A stretch of DNA of 64,000 nucleotides from QWHO01 sp021404945. GTDB taxonomy: Bacteria; Vulcanimicrobiota; Xenobia; Xenobiales; QWHO01. The stretch covers positions 1-64,000 of the forward strand of contig CAUJEN010000140.1 of the NCBI GenBank assembly GCA_963169765.1, in the 5' to 3' direction. Position numbers and translations under genes: made by a program. Of the stretch, positions 17,741 to 26,182 are shown in pieces. The notes below the pieces were generated by a model, which was not told where the DNA came from, did not search any database, and saw only the letters and a program-made list of their open reading frames with translations. Every line of letters starts with the position of its first letter. Position 1 is the stretch's first letter.

Positions 17741-18355
17741 CTAGCGACTTTCCTTCGTGATCACCTTGTCGATTATACCATAGCTCACCGCCTCTTCGGC
17801 ACTGAGATAGTAATCTCTTTCGGTGTCGTACTGAATCTTATCCAGTGTCTGTCCGGTATGTTTGGCTAGAATTTCGTTCAATACCTGCCGGGTGTGCAGG
17901 ATTTCCCGGGCGTGGATCTCCACGTCGGTTGCCTGGCCCCCCACACCACTCGACCAGGGCTGGTGGATCAGGATGCGGGCGAAAGGCAGCGCAAAGCGTT
18001 TCTCCTTGGCGCCACCCGCCAGCAACAGGGCCGAGGCACTGGCGGCCAGGCCCATACAAATAGTGGAGACGTCCGGCTTCACCAGTTGCATGCAGTCGTA
18101 GATGGCAAGTCCGGCCGTGGTGGAGCCACCCGGGCTGTTGATGTAGAGGTCGATGTCCTTGTCCGGATCCTCTTGCTCCAGAAACAGGAGCTGGGCGATG
18201 ATCAGGTTGGCGATCACATCCTCGATCGGGTCCCCCACGAAGATGATGCGGTTCTTCAGAAGCCGCGAGAAGATGTCGTAGGATCGCTCGCCTCGGGCCG
18301 TCTGCTCGACGACCATCGGAACGAGATGCTGGGCGAACGAATCGTGGTGGCTCAA
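17741..18355 (-). CDS. clpP: ATP-dependent Clp protease proteolytic subunit ClpP
   Basis: 204 residues. Triad: S106 in MGLAASASALL, H131 in ILIHQPWSSG, D181 in TERDYYLSAEEA. The usual MGQAASMGA is altered to MGLAASASA but the Ser is kept. Six bases separate it from the trigger factor stop. Cytoplasmic serine peptidase partner of ClpX. Confidence 0.98.
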   Translation of the reverse strand: MSHHDSFAQHLVPMVVEQTARGERSYDIFSRLLKNRIIFVGDPIEDVIANLIIAQLLFLEQEDPDKDIDLYINSPGGSTTAGLAIYDCMQLVKPDVSTICMGLAASASALLLAGGAKEKRFALPFARILIHQPWSSGVGGQATDVEIHAREILHTRQVLNEILAKHTGQTLDKIQYDTERDYYLSAEEAVSYGIIDKVITKESR

Positions 18356-18360
18356 CGAGG

Positions 18361-19962
18361 TTAACCTTCCTTCTTCTTGGCTCGGGTCCTGGGCTTCTTT
18401 GCCTCGTCCTCGGCTTCCCCTTCCTCGGCCGCCTCCTTTGCCCTGGAAGCGACCTTCTTTTTGGGTGCGGTAACATCTTCTTCCCCGTCGGAGGCCGTGG
18501 TCTTGGACTTAATGGGAGCGGGAGCCGCCTCGGCTGTCTCGGATTCAGCTTCCTCCGCTGGCTCGGCCTTCCTGGCCTCCTGGGCTTCCTGTTCGGCCTT
18601 CTTGGCGGCCGCCTCGGCCTGCTTTTTCTCCTCCTCGGCCAGCCTGGACGCTTCTTCGGGGGTGATGTAGCTCACCTCGCCGTGCTCGGCCAGAAAATCC
18701 ACCACTCTGGTCTGCAGCAGGTTGTAGCGCACCACCTCGATGGTGCCGTCCTGACGCATCTGATCCTCCATCTCGTCAGGGGAAACGCCGTGCATTTTGG
18801 CTGATTGAGCGATCTGGGCGCTGATCTCCGAGGACGGAACGGCGATGCTCTCAGTGCGGGCCACGCTATCCACGGCCAGCTCGATGCGGGCCTCGAACGC
18901 GCCCTGAGCCGAGATCTGCCGGAAGAGTCGGTCCTTGTCCAACCCCTGCGAGGCCATGTACTGCTCCAGGGTCATCTGCTCGCGCTCGAGCTTCTGGCCC
19001 AGAGTACGGAAGATCAGGTTTGCCTTGTAAGCCATCAGGGCCTGAGGCACCTGCGTGTCCTGAACCTGGCCCGCCAGTTGGAACAGGATGCGGCTGCCCG
19101 CTTCGCGGCGAGTGCGCACCTTCACGTTCTCGGTCATCTTTTCGAGCATGTCGGCTCGCAGCGCGGCCAGGGTCTCAAAGTCGGAGATGGTTTTGGCGAA
19201 CTCGTCATTGAGCTCCGGCAGTTGGCGCACCTTGATTTCGTGGAGCTTGAACTGGAAAGTGACGTGCTTGCCGGCCAGGTCCTCGTTGGTGTAGTCCTCC
19301 GGGAAGTCGGCCTCGAACTCCCTCTCCTGGCCTGCCCTCAAGCCGAGCAGGTTGTCCACGAAGCCCGGCAGGTACGCCTCCTGCTTGAGCTCCATCAGGT
19401 AATTCTGGGCCGAGCCATGGGCCACCGGCTGTCCTTCGTGCAGGCAGGTGTAGTCCACCAGGGCGATGTCGTCCTCTTGCAGCCCGCGGTCCTCAGTCAC
19501 CGAGGCCAGGCGGGCCTGGCCGTTGCGGTAGTCCTGCAGCACGTTCTCGACGTGCTCGTCGGTGATCTCGGGCCGGGCCTGGTTGATCACCACGCCTTTG
19601 TAATCGGTGATGTCCACCTGAGGCTTGACCTCGAAGGTGGCCTTGAAGACAAGGTCGTGCCCGCGTTCCTTGGAGACGATCTCCCAGCGAGGCTCGGAAA
19701 GTGGCACCAACTGGCTCTCCGCCAGCGCTTCTCGGAAGGCGCGGGGAAGCATTCCCTCCAGCACGGTCCCGGCCAGGCCGTCGTCGGTGATGTAACGGCG
19801 TGCGATCTGGGTGGGGACCTTCCCTTTGCGAAAGCCTTTCAGGTTGAGGCTGCGGGCCATCTTCTCAAAGGCCTGGGAATAGGCCTGATCGACCTTCTTG
19901 CTGTCGACCGTCACTTCCATGGTGCGCTCGACCGGGGTGTTCTCCGATACCGTGACCTTCAT
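18361..19962 (-). CDS. tig: trigger factor
   Basis: 533 residues from the ATG at 19962 (MKVTVSENTPVERTMEV), preceded by GGAGG; an upstream in-frame ATG adds 15 residues of no family similarity. The ribosome-binding signature NLKGFRKGKVPTQIA, the FKBP-like PPIase domain (~160-240) and the C-terminal chaperone arms (~250-430) are present. Unlike typical tig products it ends in a ~95-residue Ala/Glu/Lys-rich low-complexity tail. First gene of tig-clpP-clpX. Confidence 0.96.
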   Translation of the reverse strand: MKVTVSENTPVERTMEVTVDSKKVDQAYSQAFEKMARSLNLKGFRKGKVPTQIARRYITDDGLAGTVLEGMLPRAFREALAESQLVPLSEPRWEIVSKERGHDLVFKATFEVKPQVDITDYKGVVINQARPEITDEHVENVLQDYRNGQARLASVTEDRGLQEDDIALVDYTCLHEGQPVAHGSAQNYLMELKQEAYLPGFVDNLLGLRAGQEREFEADFPEDYTNEDLAGKHVTFQFKLHEIKVRQLPELNDEFAKTISDFETLAALRADMLEKMTENVKVRTRREAGSRILFQLAGQVQDTQVPQALMAYKANLIFRTLGQKLEREQMTLEQYMASQGLDKDRLFRQISAQGAFEARIELAVDSVARTESIAVPSSEISAQIAQSAKMHGVSPDEMEDQMRQDGTIEVVRYNLLQTRVVDFLAEHGEVSYITPEEASRLAEEEKKQAEAAAKKAEQEAQEARKAEPAEEAESETAEAAPAPIKSKTTASDGEEDVTAPKKKVASRAKEAAEEGEAEDEAKKPRTRAKKKEG

Positions 19963-20136
19963 GGGTCCTCCGTGTGTTGAGCGTTCCGTGCTGAAGGTCT
20001 TGCTCATCCTTCAGGGGCGCCTCCATACCTGTGTGTCGGCGCAAATGATTGCAAAACCTTCGGCACTTCACTTTCGTTCTGTGCGATAAGGAGAGGAGGA
20101 TTACGCTGCCCGTGGCCGAGATCCTACCTGACCCGC

Positions 20137-20172
20137 GAAAGAACGAAGCCGTCCTTTGTTCAGGACGGCTTC
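20137..20172 (-). terminator. terminator of the tRNA-Leu/tRNA-Gly operon
   Basis: On the minus strand GAAGCCGTCC, eight-base loop, GGACGGCTTC then GTTCTTT. Ten-pair stem lies four bases past the tRNA-Gly CCA end. Confidence 0.8.
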
Positions 20173-20175
20173 AAG

Positions 20176-20250
20176 TGGAGCGGAAGACGAGATTCGAACT
20201 CGCGACCCCTGCCTTGGCAAGGCAGTGCTCTACCGCTGAGCTACTTCCGC
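20176..20250 (-). tRNA. tRNA-Gly (GCC)
   Basis: Cloverleaf read on the minus strand: acceptor GCGGAAG/CTTCCGC, D-arm AGCTCAGCGGTAGAGC, anticodon stem CTGCC/GGCAG with loop TTGCCAA, T-arm with GTTCGAATC, and an encoded CCA end. Confidence 0.97.
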
Positions 20251-20263
20251 AAGCTCACGCTGA

Positions 20264-20347
20264 TGGTGGGCGAGAAGGGACTTGAACCCCCACGGATTTC
20301 TCCAGTAGATCCTAAGTCTACCGCGTCTGCCATTCCGCCACTCGCCC
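20264..20347 (-). tRNA. tRNA-Leu (TAG)
   Basis: Class II tRNA with a long variable arm. Acceptor GGGCGAG pairs with CTCGCCC; the anticodon stem GTAGA/TCTAC encloses CTTAGGA (anticodon TAG); T-loop GTTCAAGTC and encoded CCA. Co-transcribed with tRNA-Gly 13 bases downstream. Confidence 0.96.
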
Positions 20348-20366
20348 GCGGCGAAGGACAAGGACG

Positions 20367-20395
20367 ATAATAGCGGTTGGCTCTCAGTCCGTCAA
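20367..20395 (-). promoter_or_regulatory. promoter of the tRNA-Leu/tRNA-Gly operon
   Basis: Minus strand TTGACG (20395-20390), 17-base spacer, TATTAT (20372-20367). It is about 20 bases upstream of the tRNA-Leu 5' end, a near-consensus sigma70 promoter. Confidence 0.88.
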
Positions 20396-20582
20396 GCCCC
20401 GGGAAGCCGAGGCGGCCGTCGAGCTGCAGGGACGGCGCGGATTCGCTGCGGTTCTGGCCTGGTCAGGCCCCAGGGAAGAGCCGATCGAAACCTCCGACCT
20501 GCCTCCCTCCGGACGAGACGAAAGTCGACCGATTGCTCCGGCTACCAGGAATCAGAAGTCTTCGCCTGGGGTTCCCGGACAG

Positions 20583-21473
20583 TCAGCCGAGGAAGCTGTT
20601 GATACCCCCCCCGAAGGCGCCGGGCAGGAAGCCGGCGTTGACCGGAGGCAGGGTCCCCAGGGGGGTGAAGCCGGGCAGGGGAGGAACCTGCACCGGCGGG
20701 ATCAGGCCCAGAATATTCGTGCTGCCGGCAAAACCCGGGTTGGGGTTCTGCCCGAGCACGTTGAAGGCCAGCGGGGGAAGTCCGGCCGCCAACCCCGTGA
20801 TTGGCTGGCCCAACTCGTAGGGGTTCGGTACCCCGTTGAGCCCGTTGGGAAGGCCGTTGTAAAGCGAGTTCGCATTCTGCAGTCCGGTCAGGCCCAGCGA
20901 GGGCATGCCGGCCAACAGGCCGTTGGAGTTGGCCAGGCCCGGCTGCTGGAAGCCCAGGTTGGCGCCGGGGAAGCCACCGGGGATGGAGCCGAAAGCTGGC
21001 TGCTGGAAGCCCAGGTTGGCGCCGGGGAAGCCGCCGGGGATGGCGCCGAAAGCTGGCTGCTGGAAGCCCAGGTTGGCGCCAGGGAAGCCGCCAGGGATGG
21101 CGCCGAAAGCTGGCTGCTGGAAGCCCAGGTTGGCGCCGGGGAAGCCGCCAGGGATGGCGCCGAAACCAGGCTGCTGGAGACCAGAATTGCCGCCCTGGTT
21201 GGCCAGGGCCCCGCCCAACTGCAGGCCGGCCATCAGGCCCTGCATTCCGGCCAGCGCGTTGGCGTTGCCTCCGAAGTTCGGGTTCTGGTGCTGGGAGCAG
21301 AGGCAGCCCTGGTGCGGCCCGGCCATGGCCTGGCCCAGCATCGAGCCCGCCATGTAGCCGGCCAGGAACTGCACGATCTGCTGCAGGGCTTGCTGGGTCG
21401 CGCTCTGGCGCTGCTGGCCCTGGTTTTGCGTGTTCCCCGAGATGGCGATGGCGACGCTGCCGACGGCGTTCAT
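20583..21473 (-). CDS. Gly/Pro/Gln-rich repeat protein
   Basis: 296 residues with a good ribosome site (AGGAGG) before the ATG. Residues ~100-180 carry four near-identical 19-residue repeats of the pattern FGAIPGGFPGANLGFQQPA, encoded by 57-bp DNA repeats. The N-terminal part has a short helical AGYMAGSMLGQAMAG stretch and a CLCSQH motif. No enzymatic domain and no clear signal peptide. Composition resembles assembly or surface-layer low-complexity proteins; function unknown. It lies downstream of the tRNA operon on the same strand but is separately positioned. Confidence 0.75.
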   Translation of the reverse strand: MNAVGSVAIAISGNTQNQGQQRQSATQQALQQIVQFLAGYMAGSMLGQAMAGPHQGCLCSQHQNPNFGGNANALAGMQGLMAGLQLGGALANQGGNSGLQQPGFGAIPGGFPGANLGFQQPAFGAIPGGFPGANLGFQQPAFGAIPGGFPGANLGFQQPAFGSIPGGFPGANLGFQQPGLANSNGLLAGMPSLGLTGLQNANSLYNGLPNGLNGVPNPYELGQPITGLAAGLPPLAFNVLGQNPNPGFAGSTNILGLIPPVQVPPLPGFTPLGTLPPVNAGFLPGAFGGGINSFLG

Positions 21474-21945
21474 GACCAGTTGACCTCCTGAGTTGCTCTT
21501 GCTCTCAGGATAGGACCCACCGGCGACCGGTCCAAGCAGGCTGGATTGAACGGGAGGTTAGCGATGTTGACAGACTGTTTCAACCAGGTATCACTTTGTT
21601 GCTGGGGTCGCGCTTCGTTTCACCGTGGACCTACCAGTCCGTCGTGCCCGGGCCGCCCGTGAACGGCCCGTTCACCACTGAGCCGCCGTAAAAGTCGCCT
21701 GGCCGGGCCACGACCAGTTCGCCGTCCACGAGATTCCCTCCAACATTCGCGAGCTCAAGGGGGTCAAGGAGCTTTCCCGTTGAGCCGAGCTCGAGCCAGC
21801 TACTGGCCAACGTTCACGACGCTGAGTGAGGACCAGCGGCAAGCATCCACTCGCCCGGGATAGAACGCTTTCAATGCAGCGAAGGCAGGGGCTGGCTCGG
21901 CCCCGGGCGAGCGCTGTCCGGCTACGACCAGGGAGACCGATTCCG
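21474..21945. other. gene-free stretch, possible degraded coding remnant on minus strand
   Basis: No complete gene. On the minus strand two open stretches in different frames read as plausible protein: roughly 21945-21795 (SVSLVVAGQRSPGAEPAPAF...) and 21800-21640 (ASSWLELGSTGKLLDPLELA..., ending in a stop at about 21640). Together they could be the broken 3' part of an old gene. Evidence is limited to readability in frame. Confidence 0.25.
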
Positions 21946-22329
21946 TCAGCTGATCTCGGCTCCGGGTGGCAGCTCCGCGCTGGGAGCCATCAGCACGATG
22001 GAGCCGTCGGGATGATTGGCGGCCAGGATCATGCCCTCGCTCATGATGTTGAAGATCTTGCGCGGCTTGAGGTTGTCCACGATGCAGATGGTGCGGCCCA
22101 CCATGTCTTCGGGAGCAAACGACTTGCGGATGCCGGACACGACGGTGCGGTCTTGCCGCTTCCCGTCGTCGAGCGTCAATCGCAGCAGCTTGTCGGCCCC
22201 CTCCACGGCCTCGGCGGCCACCACGCGGGCCGTGATCAGGCGGACTTTTTTGAAGTCTTCGTAGGTGGCATGCACGGGCTCGGGGGGAGGAGCGGGTGCG
22301 GGCGTGGGTTCAGCGGTCTGTTCGGTCAT
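21946..22329 (-). CDS. stand-alone tRNA-binding domain protein (MetRS C-terminal/Trbp111-like)
   Basis: 127 residues from the ATG at 22329. After a Pro/Ala-rich leader, residues ~25-125 form an EMAP/OB tRNA-binding domain (KKVRLITARVVAAEAVEGAD..., VVSGIRK, GRTICIVDNLKPRKIFNIMSEGMILAA). This domain often forms the C-terminus of methionyl-tRNA synthetase and binds the tRNA elbow; here it is separate, as in CsaA or Trbp111. No metG is in the window. Confidence 0.85.
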   Translation of the reverse strand: MTEQTAEPTPAPAPPPEPVHATYEDFKKVRLITARVVAAEAVEGADKLLRLTLDDGKRQDRTVVSGIRKSFAPEDMVGRTICIVDNLKPRKIFNIMSEGMILAANHPDGSIVLMAPSAELPPGAEIS

Positions 22330-22473
22330 GCGGCCTGCGATTCGGCCCCCTCGCGCCACCCCCTGCCAGCGACATCCTTGCGGCCGATCGGATCTCGATC
22401 CACCTGGCGGATGTTGAGGCGCCGCGCGTTGAACGCTTCAGGAATTGGCGCGGCCCCGTTCAACAGACTGTCC

Positions 22474-22519
22474 CCGCGCTCTCATTCTGCACTCCCGCGA
22501 GTGCAGAATGAGAGCGCGG
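22474..22519. repeat. 21-bp perfect inverted repeat
   Basis: Arms 22474-22494 and 22499-22519 are perfectly complementary over 21 bases (CCGCGCTCTCATTCTGCACT + C) with a four-base loop CCGC. There is no T-tract directly after it. A partial echo of the arm (TTCTGCACT) occurs at about 22646. It lies between the divergent tRNA-binding protein and msrA genes; could be a cruciform, attenuator or mobile-element remnant. Confidence 0.85.
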
Positions 22520-22695
22520 CGGGGGAGGTTTTACTGAGCTCGCCTGCCCACGGACAGATCTTGATCAGGGGAAGCAGAGCCTTGCCGAACCTGCCTGCCC
22601 ACCGGGCAGATGTCGGCCGGGGAACCAGACCGAGCGTCTGGCTGTTCTGCACTGGGAGGGCGGATAAGAAGTCCGGCCTCACGAAGGAGTTGAGG

Positions 22696-23355
22696 ATGAG
22701 TCGTTGGCTCTGGTTCGTGATCGGCATTCTGGCCGTCTTCGCGCTGCTCAATCTCTGGCCGCGCGCGAGCATCCAAACCCAGGCAAAGGAGACTCGGAAG
22801 GTCGTGCCCAGCAAAGAAGGTCTTGAAGTCGCCACCATCGGCGGCGGTTGTTTCTGGTGTCTGGAGGCGGTGTTCCTCGAGCTCGAGGGAGTGGAGCAGG
22901 TGGTCTCTGGCTACTCGGGAGGCAAAGTGGACAATCCCACCTACAAGCAGGTGTGCAACGGGGATACCGGCCACGCCGAGGTGGTGCAGATCCACTACGA
23001 CCCGAGCAAGTTCACCTTTGACGACCTGATGGACGTCTTTTTCCACCTGCACGACCCCACCACGCTCAACCGGCAGGGCAACGACGTGGGCACTCAGTAT
23101 CGTTCGGTGGTCTATTACCACAACGAGGATCAGAAGAAGCGCGCCGAGGCGGCCAAAGTCAAGGCACAGGCCGAATACAAGGACCCCATCGTGACCGAGA
23201 TGGCGGCCCTGAGCAAGTTCTACCCGGCCGAAGACTACCACCAGAGCTACTACGCCAACAACCCCGGCCAGCCTTACTGCAGCTTCGTGGTGGGGCCCAA
23301 GGTGGCCAAAGTGCGCAGTAAGTACAAGGACCGGCTCAAGAAAGCCGAACGCTGA
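22696..23355 (+). CDS. msrA: peptide-methionine (S)-S-oxide reductase MsrA, membrane-anchored
   Basis: 219 residues from the ATG at 22696. An N-terminal hydrophobic helix (WFVIGILAVFALLNLW) places the enzyme outside the cytoplasm. The catalytic motif GGCFWCLE and the fold markers GYSGG, GHAEVVQIHYD, GTQYRS and EDYHQ.Y are all present. It repairs oxidised Met in exported proteins. The frame is open far upstream but shows no similarity there. Its stop abuts the convergent acyl-carrier-like gene. Confidence 0.95.
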   Translation: MSRWLWFVIGILAVFALLNLWPRASIQTQAKETRKVVPSKEGLEVATIGGGCFWCLEAVFLELEGVEQVVSGYSGGKVDNPTYKQVCNGDTGHAEVVQIHYDPSKFTFDDLMDVFFHLHDPTTLNRQGNDVGTQYRSVVYYHNEDQKKRAEAAKVKAQAEYKDPIVTEMAALSKFYPAEDYHQSYYANNPGQPYCSFVVGPKVAKVRSKYKDRLKKAER

Positions 23356-23628
23356 TCAGTCCAGTCTGAGATCGCGGACGAACTGGGTGTCCTCGTGCAA
23401 TCGCTCCTGGGGAACACCGCTCTGCTGGCTGACGATTCGGGTCACCTGATGCCAGACTTCAGGGAAGTCGGAGCGACCGGCTTCTGGATCTCTCAGAAGA
23501 TCCAGCCGGCGCAGAACATACCTGTAAAGGTCGCCTACGCTGACGAGGCGTTCGGCGTCGCGATCAGCGATCGCGATGTTGAACTCGGTTTCGACCGCCA
23601 TCACGATCTCAACCGTATCCAGGCCCAT
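23356..23628 (-). CDS. acyl-carrier-like protein, apparently permuted and lacking the Ser
   Basis: 90 residues. It starts with MGLDTVEIVMAVETEFNIAI, which aligns with the second half of acyl carrier proteins just after the DSL motif, and ends with VTRIVSQQSGVP...FVRDLRLD, which matches the first half. The order is thus reversed and the phosphopantetheine Ser is replaced (MG where DS is usual). It begins nine bases after the stop of the HTH protein gene. Without a Ser it may act as a scaffold or be non-functional as a carrier. Confidence 0.65.
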   Translation of the reverse strand: MGLDTVEIVMAVETEFNIAIADRDAERLVSVGDLYRYVLRRLDLLRDPEAGRSDFPEVWHQVTRIVSQQSGVPQERLHEDTQFVRDLRLD

Positions 23629-23637
23629 CAGGTCAGG

Positions 23638-24219
23638 TCAGCCGAAGATTCGCTGCCACCAGGACTGGTTGCGGTAACGCTTGAGCTCGGCCTGGGCCTC
23701 CATGGCCTTGAGGGTCGACTCCACCACCTGGGCGCGCAGCTCTTCGATGGCGGCCTCGGCCTCGACGGCGCGCACGGTGGCCTCCACGGCTTCCTCTTCG
23801 GCGGTGTCCACCCGGCAGCGCAGGTTGGCTTCACGCTCGGCCAGGTCCTGGTGTTGATCGCGCAGGTTGGTGAGCTCGCTTTCGAGCAGTCCCAGGCGAA
23901 CCATGGCCGCCTCGTGCCGCTTGAGGGGCACCAGGCGGGTCTTGGCGATCTCGGTGGCCTCGATGGGAGCCAGAGCCAGGCGCACCGGCTGGCGCTCGCG
24001 CCGGCGCTCGAGCCGCTTCAGCTCGCCCTCGGGAATTCGGGTCTCCCCGCTGGGGGTTATCCAGGTGCGCAGGCGCCCCTGCTGAATCATCCGGCGGACT
24101 CGCCGCGTCGAGGTCCCCGCGGCCTCGGCGAACTGGGTAATAGTATACTGCCGCTCGGATGAGGCGGGGACGGCGTTCGATTCCGCGTGGCTGCTCATAG
24201 CGCGGGGATCCTTCTTCAT
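23638..24219 (-). CDS. MerR/excisionase-like HTH protein with coiled coil
   Basis: 193 residues if started at the ATG at 24219; the ATG at 24198 is also possible. Residues ~28-75 read as a winged HTH of the MerR/excisionase type (YTITQFAEAAGTSTRRVRRM, then a wing with TWITPSGETRIPEGELKRL). Residues ~85-185 are a long Glu/Ala-rich coiled coil. The protein is likely a DNA-binding oligomer. It is in tandem with the acyl-carrier-like gene. Confidence 0.7.
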   Translation of the reverse strand: MKKDPRAMSSHAESNAVPASSERQYTITQFAEAAGTSTRRVRRMIQQGRLRTWITPSGETRIPEGELKRLERRRERQPVRLALAPIEATEIAKTRLVPLKRHEAAMVRLGLLESELTNLRDQHQDLAEREANLRCRVDTAEEEAVEATVRAVEAEAAIEELRAQVVESTLKAMEAQAELKRYRNQSWWQRIFG

Positions 24220-24259
24220 TGAAGGGGGTTCAACCTTCTGGAGAAGGACTTGAATTATG

Positions 24260-25528
24260 TTACTTTTTTCGGTCCGATTTCTTCCAGCGCAGCGACTCGC
24301 TGGACTGGTAGTCGGGCTGGGGCAATCGGCTGGGAGACGGCCGGACCTGAACCGGGGGCTTCTCCACCCGCCGCCGCACTGTCTGACCTTCCTCGCCGGT
24401 CGCGTCAGGCTCGGAGGGGGGGGCAACATCGGGCTCGGACCGATCGCTCCCCGCCGGCACGGGTGGTTTCTGGATGCGATGTCGGCTCGGCTCGTCCGGC
24501 TCGCGCACCACCGGCTCGACCCGGACGGGCGGCTTCTCGACCCGCCTGCGGGCGGGCTCTTGACCAGGGGGGATCTCGGCTGCTCTCTGCCAGGAAAGAG
24601 GCTCATTCACCCGAGGGGAGGGCTTCTCGACTCGCCGCCGCGCTGGTTCTTGATCGAGAAGCTGTGTGTCGTAAGGTCCTCGCCTCTCGTCGACCTGCAG
24701 GGGCACTTGCTCGACCCCCGGCCGGCTCGGCGTCTGATCGAGAGGCTGTGTGTCGTAAGGCCCCCGTCTCTCGTCGACCTGCAGGGATGGCTTCTCGACC
24801 CCCGGCCGGCTCGGCGTCTGATCGAGAGGCTGTGTTTCGTAGGGGCTCCGCCCCGAAACAGGCTGGTCTCCCCTCGGGCGAGCACTTTCCCTGGCCGCTG
24901 ACTCGCTCTGAAACTTCTGGCGCACCTGGTCGGTTGCTCGCTGGGCGGCCCGCTCGGCGGCGCGGTGCGACTCGGCCAGCCCTCCCTCGTAGTCGGGAGC
25001 CTGGGGAGTGGTGTGGACTCCGATCATGCGATCGCTGACTCGGGCCGCCGCCGAGACCGTGTCGGCCGCCAGCACGTTGACCACCCGTTCCAGCGAGGTG
25101 CCACTTACCGGCCCGTGCTCGGTGGGCACTCCATCGGCAAACGGACCCACCACTTCGAAGCTGGCCGACGATTCTGGATCCCTGGCCAGACCCAGCTCGA
25201 GCCGCACCGTGACGCTCCAGCTGAGCCCCGTCAGCTCGCTTGGCAGCAGCTCGCCAGGCAACGCGATCTCGCGCGGAATCCGAAAGATCAAGACCCAGCG
25301 CTCTTCCACCGCTTGCGCCACCGGATCGCAACGCTGGGTCTGCTCGTAGACCACCTGTCCGTCCCGTGTCGCCGTGGCCCGGGCCAGCACGCCCTGGATG
25401 TCGGTCGGCTTCTTGAGCTTGCAGGAGTAGGTGCCCCGCAAGAACCCCCCGGCCGGCACCGCGTTCACGTCCAGGTGCAGCGCGAACGTGCCCGGCCCCA
25501 GCCCCAGCGCTTCCTTGATCCGGTCCAT
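24260..25528 (-). CDS. arrestin-fold-like protein with disordered repeat tail
   Basis: 422 residues from the ATG at 25528. Residues 1-140 look like an arrestin/Spo0M-type beta-sandwich (LHLDVNAVPAGGFLRGTYSC..., then a SWSVTVRLEL strand). The rest is Pro/Arg/Glu-rich and disordered, with repeated blocks such as PYDTQPLDQTPSRPGVE (three copies) and RRRVEKP (four or more). Function unknown. The start region overlaps that of the divergent tRNA-Lys promoter. Confidence 0.6.
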   Translation of the reverse strand: MDRIKEALGLGPGTFALHLDVNAVPAGGFLRGTYSCKLKKPTDIQGVLARATATRDGQVVYEQTQRCDPVAQAVEERWVLIFRIPREIALPGELLPSELTGLSWSVTVRLELGLARDPESSASFEVVGPFADGVPTEHGPVSGTSLERVVNVLAADTVSAAARVSDRMIGVHTTPQAPDYEGGLAESHRAAERAAQRATDQVRQKFQSESAARESARPRGDQPVSGRSPYETQPLDQTPSRPGVEKPSLQVDERRGPYDTQPLDQTPSRPGVEQVPLQVDERRGPYDTQLLDQEPARRRVEKPSPRVNEPLSWQRAAEIPPGQEPARRRVEKPPVRVEPVVREPDEPSRHRIQKPPVPAGSDRSEPDVAPPSEPDATGEEGQTVRRRVEKPPVQVRPSPSRLPQPDYQSSESLRWKKSDRKK

Positions 25529-25562
25529 CCTGCAAGGTTCGCTCCCGGCAGGCAACTCCCTA

Positions 25563-25591
25563 TTGACTCGAGCGGATCCGGCGGCTACAAT
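25563..25591 (+). promoter_or_regulatory. promoter of tRNA-Lys
   Basis: TTGACT, 17-base spacer, TACAAT ending 12 bases before the tRNA 5' end. Near-consensus sigma70 promoter. Confidence 0.9.
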
Positions 25592-25603
25592 GAGGACTTG
25601 TTC

Positions 25604-25679
<76 letters not shown>

Positions 25680-25683
25680 AGAA

Positions 25684-25708
25684 AAACCCGCCAAATGGCG
25701 GGTTTTTT
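25684..25708 (+). terminator. terminator after tRNA-Lys
   Basis: Stem AACCCGCC/GGCGGGTT with loop AAAT and a following T-tract of four to six bases, five bases past the tRNA end. Confidence 0.93.
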
Positions 25709-26182
25709 CATCGCCGATGTAGCCGCTAAAGGCGTGAACGGCTGTCAACTTATGGCCCGCGCAAGCGTTCTCGGCGGCCCGAGGACTGGCGTATCCGCGA
25801 ACTGGGCATCCACACAGGTTTGCGCGCCGGCGGGCCTCATGCCGTTGGGACAAGATCTGGCGTGAAACGGGTCGGCGTTTGCAATCCTCCTCTGAGACAC
25901 TTTCCTGGTCAACGGAGCCAATGTAACCAGGCCACGGCCGTAAGTCGACCGCCCAGTTCGCTCAGGACCCGACACCCGTAACACTCAAGGAATCTTCAAG
26001 GCCGCCTCAAGGCCGGCTCAAGGTCCGGCTGGTAATCTAAGAGCACGGTCAACAGCGGCGCAACAACCCTTCCCTCTCTCACCACCAGGAAACGCTGGGA
26101 CCGTCAGTGGACAACCTGGCGCGGGGCAAGGTCAGCCTCCTCACCCCGCGCCAGGGCTGCCCCAGCTCGTGGGCAAGGCCCT
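25709..26182. other. gene-free stretch
   Basis: 474 bases with no supported gene. Short open frames lack start sites, codon bias and recognisable sequence. A small direct repeat (CTCAAGG spaced about 13 bases, three times) lies at 25987-26025. Confidence 0.5.

Noticed and set aside
21826..22695. N-terminal extension of msrA (290 codons)
   Set aside because: Crosses an antisense tRNA-binding gene and a hairpin, with no MsrA-like content; the ATG at 22696 starts an ordinary membrane-anchored MsrA.
25709..26182. Small gene of ~79 codons on the minus strand
   Set aside because: No ribosome site, unusual composition and no recognisable sequence.
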